Shown here one piece after another: positions 7,546-16,807 of a stretch of 64,000 nucleotides of DNA. The DNA is from Mariniphaga sediminis. Lineage in GTDB: Bacteria; Bacteroidota; Bacteroidia; Bacteroidales; Prolixibacteraceae. Numbering within the stretch: position 1 is the stretch's first letter; each line of letters opens with the position of its first letter. The stretch is from positions 1 through 64,000 of the forward strand of contig NZ_QWET01000017.1 of NCBI RefSeq assembly GCF_003573545.1, written 5' to 3'. Under the pieces are notes generated by a model. That model made no database searches. It saw only the letters and a list, made by a program, of their open reading frames with translations, and was not told where the DNA came from. A program made the position numbers and the translations under genes.

Positions 7546-8859
7546 CTATATTTTTGGCAATTCCCAAGGAGCACGGTATGTGGGAACCAGATAGTTGTTG
7601 GCATCTTCGTCGCCAATAAATTTACGGTTGTCAGCATCCCAGTACAACCGGCGCCCTGTTTTTAAAGCGATGTTGCCCAAGTGGCACACCCGCGCGGTGT
7701 TGGCTGCAATACCGATATTGGTGTTAGGCGATTTATCACGATCGTGAATACATTCAATGAAATTTTTCATGTGGTTATTCAGTCCCTGTCCATCACCTTC
7801 TTTTAAATCAACGCGTTCCATTTTCGGATCTTTGCCGCCCTCCGGAATTACTTCCCAACCGTTTCGATCCACGACAAGCGTACCGTTGTTTCCAACAAAT
7901 CCCAATCCATGAGAACGACCGTAATAACCACCATCAATACCGAGGCCGTGATCCCACAACAAAGTGTAGTCGTCAAATTCATAAAGTGCCTGCATGGTAT
8001 CCGGTGTTTCGGCAGCATCATCCGGATAGGCAAATTTCCCGCCCATTGCCATTACCGATTTGGGCGCTTTGGCATTCATCCCAAAAAGGCCGTAGTCAAT
8101 AATATGTACACCCCAGTCAGTCATTAAACCGCCGGCATAGTCCCAAAACCATCGGAAGGTGAAGTGAAACCGGTTTCGATTGAAAGGCTTTGCAGGAGCA
8201 GGCCCTAACCAAAAATCGTAGTCCACTCCGGGTGGTGGATCGCTATCAGGAACAACCGGTACGGACTTCATCCAGCCCTGGTACGACCAGGTACGAACAG
8301 CCCGGATTTTCCCCAGTTTGCCCGAATGAACAAATTCAACAGCATCCTGCCAGTGCTTGTCACTACGTTGCCATTGCCCTACCTGAACTACATTACCGTA
8401 ACGTTCAGCAGCGCGTTCCATGATATTGATTTCCTCAATATAATTGGCCAGCGGCTTTTCACAATAAATATGTTTCCCCTCCTGGGCCGCATAAACAAAC
8501 GGCAGGCAATGCCAATGGTCGGGTGTACCAATGATAATTACATCAATGCCTGGTTCTTCCAAAAGTTTCCGGAAATCCTTAAATCCTTTGGGCTTATAAC
8601 CCTGTATTTTTTCTGTGTCGGCAATACGCTGGTTCAGTACATTTTCATCCACATCACAAATTGCCGCACACTCGGTATTCGACTGTCCCAAGAAGGCTTT
8701 CAGGTCGGCAAATCCCATCCCTTTAGCGCCAATTAATCCGCATACCAGCTTTTCGTTGGCCCCGGCACAAGAATTCATGGCCATGGGCATTGAAGCAGCC
8801 AACCCCACCCCGGCAGTTGCCAGCGTAGTATTCTTGATAAAACTTCTTCTGTTTGCCAT
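7546..8859 (-). CDS. Gfo/Idh/MocA oxidoreductase with Tat signal
   Basis: A 437-residue NAD(P)-dependent sugar oxidoreductase. The N-terminus has a twin-arginine signal (NRRSFIKNTTLATAGVGLAAS) followed by MNSCAG, which may also serve as a lipobox, so the enzyme is exported folded with its cofactor. The Rossmann part begins KLVCGLIGAKGMG. The catalytic block CEKPLA lies near residue 135, and GLMTDWGVHIIDYG belongs to the substrate domain. It is the last gene of a three-gene operon, 3 bases after the isomerase gene. Related enzymes handle inositols, glycosides or keto-sugars; the substrate is not determinable. Confidence 0.88.
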   Translation of the reverse strand: MANRRSFIKNTTLATAGVGLAASMPMAMNSCAGANEKLVCGLIGAKGMGFADLKAFLGQSNTECAAICDVDENVLNQRIADTEKIQGYKPKGFKDFRKLLEEPGIDVIIIGTPDHWHCLPFVYAAQEGKHIYCEKPLANYIEEINIMERAAERYGNVVQVGQWQRSDKHWQDAVEFVHSGKLGKIRAVRTWSYQGWMKSVPVVPDSDPPPGVDYDFWLGPAPAKPFNRNRFHFTFRWFWDYAGGLMTDWGVHIIDYGLFGMNAKAPKSVMAMGGKFAYPDDAAETPDTMQALYEFDDYTLLWDHGLGIDGGYYGRSHGLGFVGNNGTLVVDRNGWEVIPEGGKDPKMERVDLKEGDGQGLNNHMKNFIECIHDRDKSPNTNIGIAANTARVCHLGNIALKTGRRLYWDADNRKFIGDEDANNYLVPTYRAPWELPKI

Positions 8860-8862
8860 TTA

Positions 8863-9861
8863 TTATTCCTTTTGCATGGCATCGTCAAACGCCACATCAG
8901 ATGGCTCGAAATCGACATTCTTTACAAACTGGCAGGCTTCGGCAGCACCGGCTTCGCGGTTCATACCACTGTCTTCCCATTCCACTGAAAGAGGTCCGTT
9001 ATACCCGATATCGTTGAGCGCCCGGATAATATTTTCAAAATTCACTTTCCCACGGCCCAGGCTACGGAAATTCCAGTAACGGCGGTTGTCGCCGAACTCG
9101 GAATGGCCGCCAAAAACACCAATGCCTTTTGGCACATCACTCCAGTATGCATCCTTCATATGCACATGAAAAATGCGGTCTGCAAATTCATAAATAAACC
9201 GCACATAGTCCACATGCTGATACCCAAAATGACTGGGATCGAAGTTAAACCCAAAAGCCGGGTGATTATTTAATGCTTCCAACGTAAGATGGGCCGAGTG
9301 AATATCAAAAGCTATTTCAGTTGGGTGGGCCTCCAAAGCGAATTTCACGCCAATTTTCTGAAATTCATCTAAAATAGGAATCCACTGTTCGGCAAACTTC
9401 TCGTACCCTTTTTCAATCATTCCGGCAGGAATAGGCGGAAATGAGTAGAGCATATGCCAGACAGGACTTCCCGTAAAGCCATTCACGGTGTCAAGCCCCA
9501 TCATTTTAGCCACTTTGGCTGTTTTAATCACTTCCTCAGCCGCCCGCTGCCTTACCCCCTCCGGGTCTCCGTCGCCCCAGATATAATCGGGAAGGATACC
9601 CTTGTGGCGTTCGTCAATGTACTCATCGGAAACGCACTGCCCCACAAGGTGGGTGGAAATAGCATACAGATTCAATTCATATTTTTCCAGAAGCGTCTTT
9701 CTTTCGTCGCAATAAGCCTGATCGGCTTTGTCAATTTCGAGATGGTCTCCCCAGGTACAAAGTTCAAGGCCGTCATAACCAAATCCTTTGGCTTTCCGGC
9801 ACATCTTTTCAATGGGTAAATCGGCCCATTGCCCGGTAAATAATGTTACTGGCCTGGACAT
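8863..9861 (-). CDS. Sugar phosphate isomerase/epimerase, TIM-barrel
   Basis: A 332-residue xylose-isomerase-like TIM barrel (AP endonuclease 2 superfamily). It starts with [16 protein letters not shown] and has strand-end motifs [46 protein letters not shown] and [10 protein letters not shown], which supply the Glu, Asp and His metal ligands. There is no signal peptide, so it is cytoplasmic. Middle gene of the operon, 3 bases before one oxidoreductase and 10 after the other. The pairing suggests a pathway that oxidises a sugar or inositol and then epimerises or dehydrates the keto product. Confidence 0.88.
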   Translation of the reverse strand: MSRPVTLFTGQWADLPIEKMCRKAKGFGYDGLELCTWGDHLEIDKADQAYCDERKTLLEKYELNLYAISTHLVGQCVSDEYIDERHKGILPDYIWGDGDPEGVRQRAAEEVIKTAKVAKMMGLDTVNGFTGSPVWHMLYSFPPIPAGMIEKGYEKFAEQWIPILDEFQKIGVKFALEAHPTEIAFDIHSAHLTLEALNNHPAFGFNFDPSHFGYQHVDYVRFIYEFADRIFHVHMKDAYWSDVPKGIGVFGGHSEFGDNRRYWNFRSLGRGKVNFENIIRALNDIGYNGPLSVEWEDSGMNREAGAAEACQFVKNVDFEPSDVAFDDAMQKE

Positions 9862-9871
9862 ACTAACTAAT

Positions 9872-11026
9872 TTAAAGTGTTACCCATTTTATACTGTCGT
9901 CGTAACCGGCTTTTACTACAGTGTCAATAAACTGCATACCGCGAATGCCGTCCTCTATGCCAGGGAAGTCCAACATTTCGGGAGTAGGTTCTTTACCATC
10001 CATTTTTGCCATTACGGTCATGGCAAAATTTCGATAGATGTTGGCAAATGCTTCGAGGTACCCTTCCGGATGACCTCCGGGCGTACGGGTATTGTGCGCA
10101 GCAATGGCACTATTCATGCTGGTTCCCACACGCAAAATCTGGGTCGGTTTGTCAAGCCATTTAACAATAAGCGAATTGGGTTCTTGCTGATACCATTCCA
10201 ATCCGCCTTTTTCACCGTAAACCCTAATTTTAATTCCATTTTCTTCACCGGCGGCAATCTGGGTCGCCATCAAAACACCTCTGGCTCCGTTCTCAAACCG
10301 CAGGAGAGCAGCGCCGTCATCGTCAAGCATACGGTTGGGCACTAATATGTTTAATTCGGCACACAATTCGGTAACCCGAAGACCCGTAACATACTCGGCC
10401 AAATGGTGGGCGTGTGTTCCAATATCGCCCATACAGCCGGCTTTCCCTGATTTCTTTGGGTCGGTACGCCACGATGCCTGGGCATTACCCTGATCTTCCA
10501 CTTTTGCCGACAGCCATCCTTGCGGATACTCCACAAACACTTTGCGAACCTTGCCCAGTTCACCATTGGCTATCATTTGTTTGGCATGTTTTACGGCCGG
10601 GTAGCCCGAATAAGTGTGTGTCAGCGCCAACGTCAAACCGGTTTCGTCCAGTTTTTCTTTCAGCTTCAGTGCCTCGTCAAGCGTAAAAGTAATCGGCTTG
10701 TCAATAACTACGTGAAAGCCATTTTCCAGCGCCATCATCGCCGGGTCGAAATGCACAAAGTTGGGCGTAACTATTGAGACAAAATCCATCCGCTCGCCTT
10801 CCGGCAGTTGCGCCTCTTTCTCAAACATCTCCTGATAAGTTTCGTACACACGATTTTCAGGCAGATAGTACAATTTCCCGGATGACCTGGAAATTTCGGG
10901 ATTTACGCTGAAGCAGCCACACACCATCTCAATCTGGTTATCCATAAAAGCTGCAAGGCGGTGAATGGCGCCGATAAAAGCATCGGTTCCGCCTCCAACC
11001 ATCCCCATTCTGAGTTTTCTATTCAT
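9872..11026 (-). CDS. Gfo/Idh/MocA oxidoreductase, cytoplasmic
   Basis: A 384-residue NAD(P)-dependent oxidoreductase. The Rossmann loop is [16 protein letters not shown]; the catalytic region is VVIDKPITF with the conserved Lys; a C-terminal alpha/beta substrate domain contains [17 protein letters not shown], where the catalytic His sits. There is no export signal, in contrast to the paralogue two genes downstream. It is the first gene of the operon. Upstream, TAATTTTA (11064-11071 reversed) is one base off the -7 consensus and may be the promoter. Likely substrates are hexose derivatives or inositols. Confidence 0.87.
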   Translation of the reverse strand: MNRKLRMGMVGGGTDAFIGAIHRLAAFMDNQIEMVCGCFSVNPEISRSSGKLYYLPENRVYETYQEMFEKEAQLPEGERMDFVSIVTPNFVHFDPAMMALENGFHVVIDKPITFTLDEALKLKEKLDETGLTLALTHTYSGYPAVKHAKQMIANGELGKVRKVFVEYPQGWLSAKVEDQGNAQASWRTDPKKSGKAGCMGDIGTHAHHLAEYVTGLRVTELCAELNILVPNRMLDDDGAALLRFENGARGVLMATQIAAGEENGIKIRVYGEKGGLEWYQQEPNSLIVKWLDKPTQILRVGTSMNSAIAAHNTRTPGGHPEGYLEAFANIYRNFAMTVMAKMDGKEPTPEMLDFPGIEDGIRGMQFIDTVVKAGYDDSIKWVTL

Positions 11027-11425
11027 AATTATTCTGTTTATGTTGATTTAGAAAAAATGCCCCTAAAATTAGCAACTCTTTTGGAAGGAAACAAAACCCG
11101 GGAAAGAAACTGCAGCAGGAATGTATTCGACAAACCTTTTTGTAACAAAACCAATCAGCCTGAATTGGTATTGAATTTAATGTGTATCTTGTTGAAACAA
11201 TGTTTATTCGAAAAAATAGAATAAAAAAGAACAATAAAATTTGGATTTACTCTTTCAGGAATCATTCGTTTGCCATAGCAGGTAGCACCTAAAGTAAAAC
11301 CCAATCAGAAAACGACGGAATTGCTCCGACTGTTATCTGATTGGGTCCACATGTTACCAGGTAATAAAAATACCTGCTACTATTTGTTTTAGTGCAAAAC
11401 AGGAAGTCTTTCCAAAAACAACTCC
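11027..11425. other. Intergenic region with a long two-part hairpin
   Basis: No gene in about 400 bases. At 11299-11346 a perfect 11-bp stem (ACCCAATCAGA with TCTGATTGGGT) encloses an inner CGGA/TCCG hairpin. Further right a 6-bp stem CAGGTA/TACCTG spans 11358-11376. Read leftwards, the first hairpin is followed by TTTTACTTT, so it can serve as terminator of the MscS gene. A small structured RNA is the alternative. The right part of the gap would hold the upstream region of the Gfo/Idh operon. Confidence 0.5.
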
Positions 11426-12238
11426 TTATTTATGCACATGAACATCCATTTGTGGGAATGGAATATTAAGTCCTTCCTTATCGAACGTTTTATAAACCTT
11501 TTCGTGCATATCGAAATAGATGCCCCAGTAATTTGCGGCTTCTGCCCATACCCGCACAACCAGGTTTACCGAGCTGTCAGCCAACGCGCTCACAGCAATA
11601 AAAGGCTCGGGATCCTTTAAAATCCGATCGTCTCCATCAATTAGTTTCTTCAACACGGTTTTTGCTTTGTCCACGTCATCACCATAACCAATCCCGAAAA
11701 CAAAATCGACCCTGCGGCGGGGTTCTGTGGAGTAGTTGATCATGGAACCGGTGGAAAGGCCACCATTGGGGATAATAATTGTTTTGTTATCAGGAGTTTT
11801 CAAAATGGTATTGAAAATCTGGATTTCATTTACCGAACCTGAATGCCCCTGGGCTTCAATGTAGTCGCCCGCTTTAAAAGGCTTGAACAACAAAATAATA
11901 ACCCCCCCGGCAAAATTCTGCAGGGTACCCGAAAGCGCCATACCCACCGCCAGACCAGCCGCACCAAGAATGGCAATAAACGAGGTCATCTGAACCCCCA
12001 ACATGCCCACAACACTAATCAGGAGAAGGGTTTTAAGCAGGATTCCAATCATACTATTCAGAAAGCCACGCAGGGAGGGCTCCATCTCTCTTTTTTCAAA
12101 ACTTCTCCGGATACTTTTTTGAATGATTTTTATTATCCACCAACCAATAATAAGTGTGATGATTGCTCCTACAAGCCGTGGTCCTAATGTAAATACCACA
12201 TCATAAACTTTTTGCCAAAGAGTATCAATTGATTCCAT
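11426..12238 (-). CDS. Small-conductance mechanosensitive channel, MscS family
   Basis: 270 residues, close to E. coli MscS (286). There are three membrane segments in the first 125 residues. The pore helix has the Gly/Ala-rich motif LGAAGLAVGMALSGTLQNFAGG, followed by the beta domain (FKAGDYIEAQGHSGSVNEI, IIIPNGGL) and a C-terminal alpha/beta part ending near FPQMDVHVHK. It acts in the cytoplasmic membrane as a tension-gated release valve during osmotic downshock. Single gene. Confidence 0.93.
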   Translation of the reverse strand: MESIDTLWQKVYDVVFTLGPRLVGAIITLIIGWWIIKIIQKSIRRSFEKREMEPSLRGFLNSMIGILLKTLLLISVVGMLGVQMTSFIAILGAAGLAVGMALSGTLQNFAGGVIILLFKPFKAGDYIEAQGHSGSVNEIQIFNTILKTPDNKTIIIPNGGLSTGSMINYSTEPRRRVDFVFGIGYGDDVDKAKTVLKKLIDGDDRILKDPEPFIAVSALADSSVNLVVRVWAEAANYWGIYFDMHEKVYKTFDKEGLNIPFPQMDVHVHK

Positions 12239-12651
12239 ATTTAGAAAAATATTAATTTAATACATAAAGATACGATTTTATTAAAGAGATTTCCAAATAA
12301 TAAAACCATCAAAGTTCAGCAGAAATAGCCACAGCAGTGAGAATGAATTAACTCCTGTGTACAAATATGACATTCATATTATGCCATCTGCGGAACAATT
12401 ACTTTGAAAAACTATTGATTCCATTCAATGTTTGATTTGAAAACTCAGGCTATAAACAATGCTGCTTACAATCCTGAGGCAAAAAAGCAATACACAACAA
12501 ATCAATACCTTTATCCCAATCCTCTAAAAAATCTAAAATTATTATTATGAAAACCTCATCGCACCATTAATTTTCCACTAATGTGAATAAACACGTGATT
12601 TCTTTCCGCATTCTTTCGTAATTTCAGCCATTGAAAACTAAAAAATGAAAA
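12239..12651. other. Non-coding gap between divergent mscS and aldolase genes
   Basis: About 410 AT-rich bases between divergent genes. I see no gene, tRNA or strong hairpin. Promoters for both flanking genes should lie here, but no clean TTTG/TAnnTTTG pair stands out. Confidence 0.5.
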
Positions 12652-13947
12652 ATGAAAAAACTGGATACCAGCCTCATGCATCCCCGCGACCAAATCACCA
12701 TGATTATTGATAAAATATACCGAAGCGGACTTACCACCACGTCGGGTGGAAATGTTTCCATTATCGATGAAAATGGCGACATGTGGGTTACCCCTTCCGC
12801 TATTGACAAAGGTTCTCTCCGGGCGTCTGATATTGTGATTGTGCGAAAAGACGGAACCATTGAGGGACGGCACAAACCATCATCTGAGTATCCTTTCCAC
12901 AAAGCAATTTACGAGGCGCGTCCCGATATAAAAGCAGTTGTGCATGCCCATCCACCGGCACTGGTATCATTCAGTATTGTACGCCAAATCCCGGATACCA
13001 ACATTATTCCACAGGCCAAATATGTTTGCGGAGACATTGGTTATGCCGCCTACGAATTGCCGGGTAGCGACGAGTTGGGGGCAGTAATTGCCCGCGAGTT
13101 TACTAAAGGTTTTAATGCAGTAATCATGGAAAATCACGGAACAGTGGTGGGAGGAAGCGACTTGCGTGATGCGTTTCAACGGTTTGAAACACTGGAATTT
13201 TGTGGCCGGACCATCGTTTACGGAAATACTATTGGCACACCGCATTACCTTTCGGATGAACAGATTGAAGAATTTGAAAACCAGATTCCGCGGTTATTGC
13301 CGGAAATGAACACAGTGGAACATCCTTCCGACGAACGAACCATACGCGAAGAAATTAAACGCATTGTGCACCGCGCCTGTGAGCAAGGTTTGATGATTAG
13401 CTCTTACGGAACGGTTTCGGTACGCTGGCGGGGTAACGACTTCCTGATTACCCCCACCGATGTGGCGCGCTGGAACATTCAAAACGAAGATATTGTACAA
13501 ATAAAAGACGGAAAGCGCGAACCCGGAAAACTGCCAAGCCGGGCTACCTGGCTGCACCAGGAAATTTACAAACGCAATCCGAACATCAACTCCATCATTC
13601 TTACCCAAACTCCTTATTTAATGGCTTACAGCGTCGCACACGAAAAACTGGATGTCCGCACCATTCCCGAAAGCTGGATTTTCCTTCAGGATGTGCCGAA
13701 TGTGCCGTTCGGTTCGCATTTTGCCGGCGAGGAAACCATCCTGAATTTGCTTTCAGAAGACACTCCGGCAGTTATCATTAACAATGATTCGATTTTAGTA
13801 ACGGGCGATAAATTACTGGGAACATTCGATCGCCTCGAAGTGGCTGAATTCAGCGCCAAGTCACTTACAATGGGAGCTTCACTCGGGAAACTGGTTCCTA
13901 TCAACGAAAACCAGGTGGAAGCATTGCGGAAGAAATTTTTGAGATAA
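12652..13947 (+). CDS. Tandem class II aldolase/adducin protein, second domain degenerate
   Basis: 431 residues with two class II aldolase domains (about 8-215 and 229-431). The first has the catalytic set: Glu 79, metal ligands H98-A-H100 in VVHAHPPALV and H162 in ENHGTVVGG. The second keeps the fold (ISSYGTVSVRWRGNDFLITP) but has lost the ligands: the HxH position reads TQTPY and the NHG position reads NNDSILVTG. Such enzymes cleave or epimerise sugar phosphates (fuculose-1-phosphate aldolase, ribulose-5-phosphate epimerase). The dead domain may be structural or regulatory. No kinase or isomerase gene is adjacent, so the substrate is unknown. Confidence 0.85.
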   Translation: MKKLDTSLMHPRDQITMIIDKIYRSGLTTTSGGNVSIIDENGDMWVTPSAIDKGSLRASDIVIVRKDGTIEGRHKPSSEYPFHKAIYEARPDIKAVVHAHPPALVSFSIVRQIPDTNIIPQAKYVCGDIGYAAYELPGSDELGAVIAREFTKGFNAVIMENHGTVVGGSDLRDAFQRFETLEFCGRTIVYGNTIGTPHYLSDEQIEEFENQIPRLLPEMNTVEHPSDERTIREEIKRIVHRACEQGLMISSYGTVSVRWRGNDFLITPTDVARWNIQNEDIVQIKDGKREPGKLPSRATWLHQEIYKRNPNINSIILTQTPYLMAYSVAHEKLDVRTIPESWIFLQDVPNVPFGSHFAGEETILNLLSEDTPAVIINNDSILVTGDKLLGTFDRLEVAEFSAKSLTMGASLGKLVPINENQVEALRKKFLR

Positions 13948-13949
13948 AA

Positions 13950-13987
13950 AAAGATAGTTGCTAATAGCTGCAAATGCAGCTATCTTT
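13950..13987. terminator. Shared terminator between convergent genes
   Basis: A 12-bp stem with one G-T pair (AAAGATAGTTGC with GCAGCTATCTTT) lies between two convergent genes. The A-run at its left gives a good T-run for leftward transcripts. On the right only a weak T-rich stretch follows. Confidence 0.7.
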
Positions 13988-14025
13988 CGCCTTAATTTTG
14001 TCTCACTCATTCCGTTAAGATGATT

Positions 14026-15627
14026 TTACCGAACCACAAAAACCAGTTCCTTCCCTGCTTTCAGGGTTACCGGAATCCCCTTCAGTAATTCTTTTGCGGA
14101 ATATGTTCCGGCGTACTTTTTTTGTGGGGATATAATGCGGTACTCCTCCCCTGCCTTTATGGTGAACCATTCGGGAAACTGGTTAATACGCGGATAATCC
14201 AGGGGCAGGTTCAGGATGGTTTTATGGCGCGGAGTATCAAAAAACAGCTTGCCTTCCCAGTCGTTTTCAGCCGTTAAAACAAAACAGGTTTCATTGCCGT
14301 TGGTTGAGGCACCTAACACCACATCGTTGCGCCAGGGCTGAATGGTTGCACCCTGCGTTTTCCAGAGGCTATACATTATGGCCGTACGGGCAAAGTTACC
14401 ATCGCCGTGCCAACCACCTATGATTCCGTCATTTTGTTGCATATCGAACATTACCTGCATCTCGCTTTCAATCCAGTCTTTCAGTTCGGGTAAAGACTCG
14501 CGGTTGTACAAGTTAATTCCACTTTCCAACGCATCGGCATAACCGTCATGACTGGTTCCTTCCCAGGCATAATTACGATAGTTTTCATTGAGCTTTTTAA
14601 ACCCATTGAGAACAGCCTGGCGGTATTTTTCATTTTTATCCACCAGCCAAACAGAGTAATACGCATTAAAAACATATCCCCAGTTATCTACGATTTTCGA
14701 ATCCACAACCTCACCGGTTTTTGGATTAACAGCATTGTAAAACAGCCCGTCTTCATTCCTACCGATTTCCAAAACACGATCCAGCAACCTGTACAGCGCC
14801 GGCTGGTATTGCTTTTTCTTTTCGGGAGATGTAAAATGCAGCGTGACATACAACTCACTTAGCCCGCCAATAATTTCACATCCGTGATCGCGGATACGTA
14901 AATATTCCATTTGGCTCAGGTCGCGCTCGCCCTGCAAATAATAATCGCCTATTTCGGTGGCGTAATCAAGGTATTTTTCTTTGCCTGTCATCCAGTAAAT
15001 ACGCGAAAGTGTCTGGAGCATTTCACCATTTACTTCTTCTACGGACGCCGTTCGCTCAAAAATATGCTCCAGCTCTTTTGGATTGTCCATGTATTCCAGC
15101 AAATCGTCGAGCATTTCCATCATCCGATCCTGCCAAGGCGATTTTCCCATGTATTCGTTCAGGGGAATGAGGCCATCCTTGATGTACTCCGAAGTTCCGA
15201 AAATAATATCTCCCGGATTCACTTCATCTTTAAAAAAATCCTGTTTTGAAAAAGAATAGGTATCCGGTAACGATTTTACGCGAGTGGTTATTTCTTTTTC
15301 CGTTTTCAGCATTTCAAGCAATTCGCCATGGTACAACTCCCGGTCGAGCAAAAAAGCCGTTAACACCATAAATGCGTAGTTGTCGGCAGCGGCGTTGTGT
15401 GGTTCCCAAACATCCGTTTTTTTGGTTAGGTTACTGGGAATAAGTCCTGTTATACTATCGGTTTTGGCAAGCCATCCGTTTACAAAACGAAGGCTTCGTT
15501 CAAATCCTTCGGTGGCGTGTTTCCCGTTTTTATGTGCCTGTTCAACGATTTCACTGTTCAATTGGGGAGTGGTGGTGCAGGCAGCAAAAAATACATGAAT
15601 AAGAATGAAAAAGGTAACCCGGTTCAT
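14026..15627 (-). CDS. Exported lipoprotein with alpha/alpha-barrel look, possible glycoside hydrolase
   Basis: 533 residues. The signal ends in FFAAC (Cys 17). The body is helix-rich with repeated aromatic helices (NAAADNYAFMVLTAFLLD, MLQTLSRIYWMTGKEKYLDYAT, NWGYVFNAYYSVWLVDKNEKY, GIIGGWHGDGNFARTAIMYSLW), as in (alpha/alpha)6 enzymes such as unsaturated glucuronyl hydrolases or epimerase-like folds. The last 110 residues are beta-rich. I do not recognise a specific family; candidate acidic residues are D82 (NAAADN) and E370 in DGYADALESGINL. Transcribed alone, it probably acts on oligosaccharides in the periplasm. Confidence 0.6.
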   Translation of the reverse strand: MNRVTFFILIHVFFAACTTTPQLNSEIVEQAHKNGKHATEGFERSLRFVNGWLAKTDSITGLIPSNLTKKTDVWEPHNAAADNYAFMVLTAFLLDRELYHGELLEMLKTEKEITTRVKSLPDTYSFSKQDFFKDEVNPGDIIFGTSEYIKDGLIPLNEYMGKSPWQDRMMEMLDDLLEYMDNPKELEHIFERTASVEEVNGEMLQTLSRIYWMTGKEKYLDYATEIGDYYLQGERDLSQMEYLRIRDHGCEIIGGLSELYVTLHFTSPEKKKQYQPALYRLLDRVLEIGRNEDGLFYNAVNPKTGEVVDSKIVDNWGYVFNAYYSVWLVDKNEKYRQAVLNGFKKLNENYRNYAWEGTSHDGYADALESGINLYNRESLPELKDWIESEMQVMFDMQQNDGIIGGWHGDGNFARTAIMYSLWKTQGATIQPWRNDVVLGASTNGNETCFVLTAENDWEGKLFFDTPRHKTILNLPLDYPRINQFPEWFTIKAGEEYRIISPQKKYAGTYSAKELLKGIPVTLKAGKELVFVVR

Positions 15628-15775
15628 AGTCTGTAATTGAATTAATTAAATGTTCTCCGTTATAAAAATACAAAAAAGAACACGGGTTATAAAGCAGCCT
15701 GATTTTATACTTCTATTTATTCTTTCGGATTTTCATTTTAGATAAATGAAATCCGGAAACCGTTCTACTGAAAGT

Positions 15776-16378
15776 TTACTTTTTTTCCTGAACAAGAAAC
15801 GGTACACCGCTTTTACCATTCTGAATGGCTTCCAGATAAAATTTCCCCACTTCAATCGCTGAAAGATAAGGAGAAGCATCCATGCCCAAAGTAACAGCCG
15901 TTTCTGCCACCAGCGGTGGATGTATAACTATTACTTTTTTATCCTCATCTGTTTCAAGGGCAGCTGCCCGTACAAATCCTTCGAGACCTGTGTTTACCAT
16001 TGCAATGGCGGCAGTACCTGGCCATGGTTTATGGGCAAAAATACCGCCTGTAAGCAAAATAGTGCCACCCGCATTAAGGTATGATAATCCTTTTTGCAAC
16101 AATTTTACCTGTCCCATAAGTTTGCTGTTCAGAGAACGCCGGAAGTCCTCTCCGGTAAGTTTGCTTAGTTCACCAAATGCAGCAAACCCTGCAGTACTGA
16201 TTATCGCATCTACTTTACCAGACTGTTCCAGAAGCTTATCCAGTGAGCCTTCATCTTCAATATCTGCCTTTATGGAAGAATTTCGGGATACCGGAATTAC
16301 ATCATAACCTGATTCCTTCAGGGTTTTTGTCACGGCACTGCCAATGGTGCCGGTCGCTCCAATTACAATAGCTTTCAT
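15776..16378 (-). CDS. Short-chain dehydrogenase/reductase
   Basis: 200 residues from the ATG at 16378 (the longer frame adds eight poor residues). It has the cofactor loop GATGTIG at residues 7-13, VDAIISTAG in the NNAG position, and LLTGGIF. The Tyr of the usual YxxxK pair is not visible: the stretch AAIAMVNTGLEGFVRAAALE occupies that site, a form seen in a small atypical SDR group. It probably reduces or oxidises a small carbonyl substrate with NAD(P)H in the cytoplasm. Single gene; substrate unknown. Confidence 0.82.
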   Translation of the reverse strand: MKAIVIGATGTIGSAVTKTLKESGYDVIPVSRNSSIKADIEDEGSLDKLLEQSGKVDAIISTAGFAAFGELSKLTGEDFRRSLNSKLMGQVKLLQKGLSYLNAGGTILLTGGIFAHKPWPGTAAIAMVNTGLEGFVRAAALETDEDKKVIVIHPPLVAETAVTLGMDASPYLSAIEVGKFYLEAIQNGKSGVPFLVQEKK

Positions 16379-16807
16379 ATTATTATGTTTATTAAAATTC
16401 AATCACTACATAGAAACAGATAACTCGTTAGCTTATCCTCTATGGATAACATCATCGTCTTCTGATTTGTTCGGGCTATTTGGCACGGGAAAATGAACGG
16501 CTTCAAAAACACCCCATACACAATGGATAAAAAGCACATTAAACCCTATCCGGCATTCTTGATCCAAAAAAGCTTATCAGATAAATTCAAATTATTGGTA
16601 TTAGTCTGAATACAATTGTCTTTTGAAACTGGTTTCTGAAACATCTTATATCTTCTACACACGATAAATATTCCTGTATCATTGATTCTTGTATTAAAAA
16701 TTATGCGTAAATTGATATACTAAAAAGATTAAAACATATTAAATTCTTTTTTGCCGGATTATTAGGTGATTTTACAAATATTTTATTGTTAATTAAAATT
16801 CAGAATT
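16379..16807. other. AT-rich non-coding gap between divergent genes
   Basis: About 430 bases, very AT-rich towards the right. No gene or RNA is recognised. A TTTTTTG (near 16749-16755) could be the upstream element for the lipoprotein gene at 16808, but the expected TAnnTTTG is not present. Confidence 0.45.

Noticed and set aside
12587-12602. CACGTG core upstream of the class II aldolase as parS
   Set aside because: Only about ten of sixteen positions agree; the outer half-sites are missing.
15776-16378. Missing Tyr of the SDR as a sign of a dead enzyme
   Set aside because: A small SDR group normally lacks the standard YxxxK, and the rest of the fold and cofactor loop are intact.
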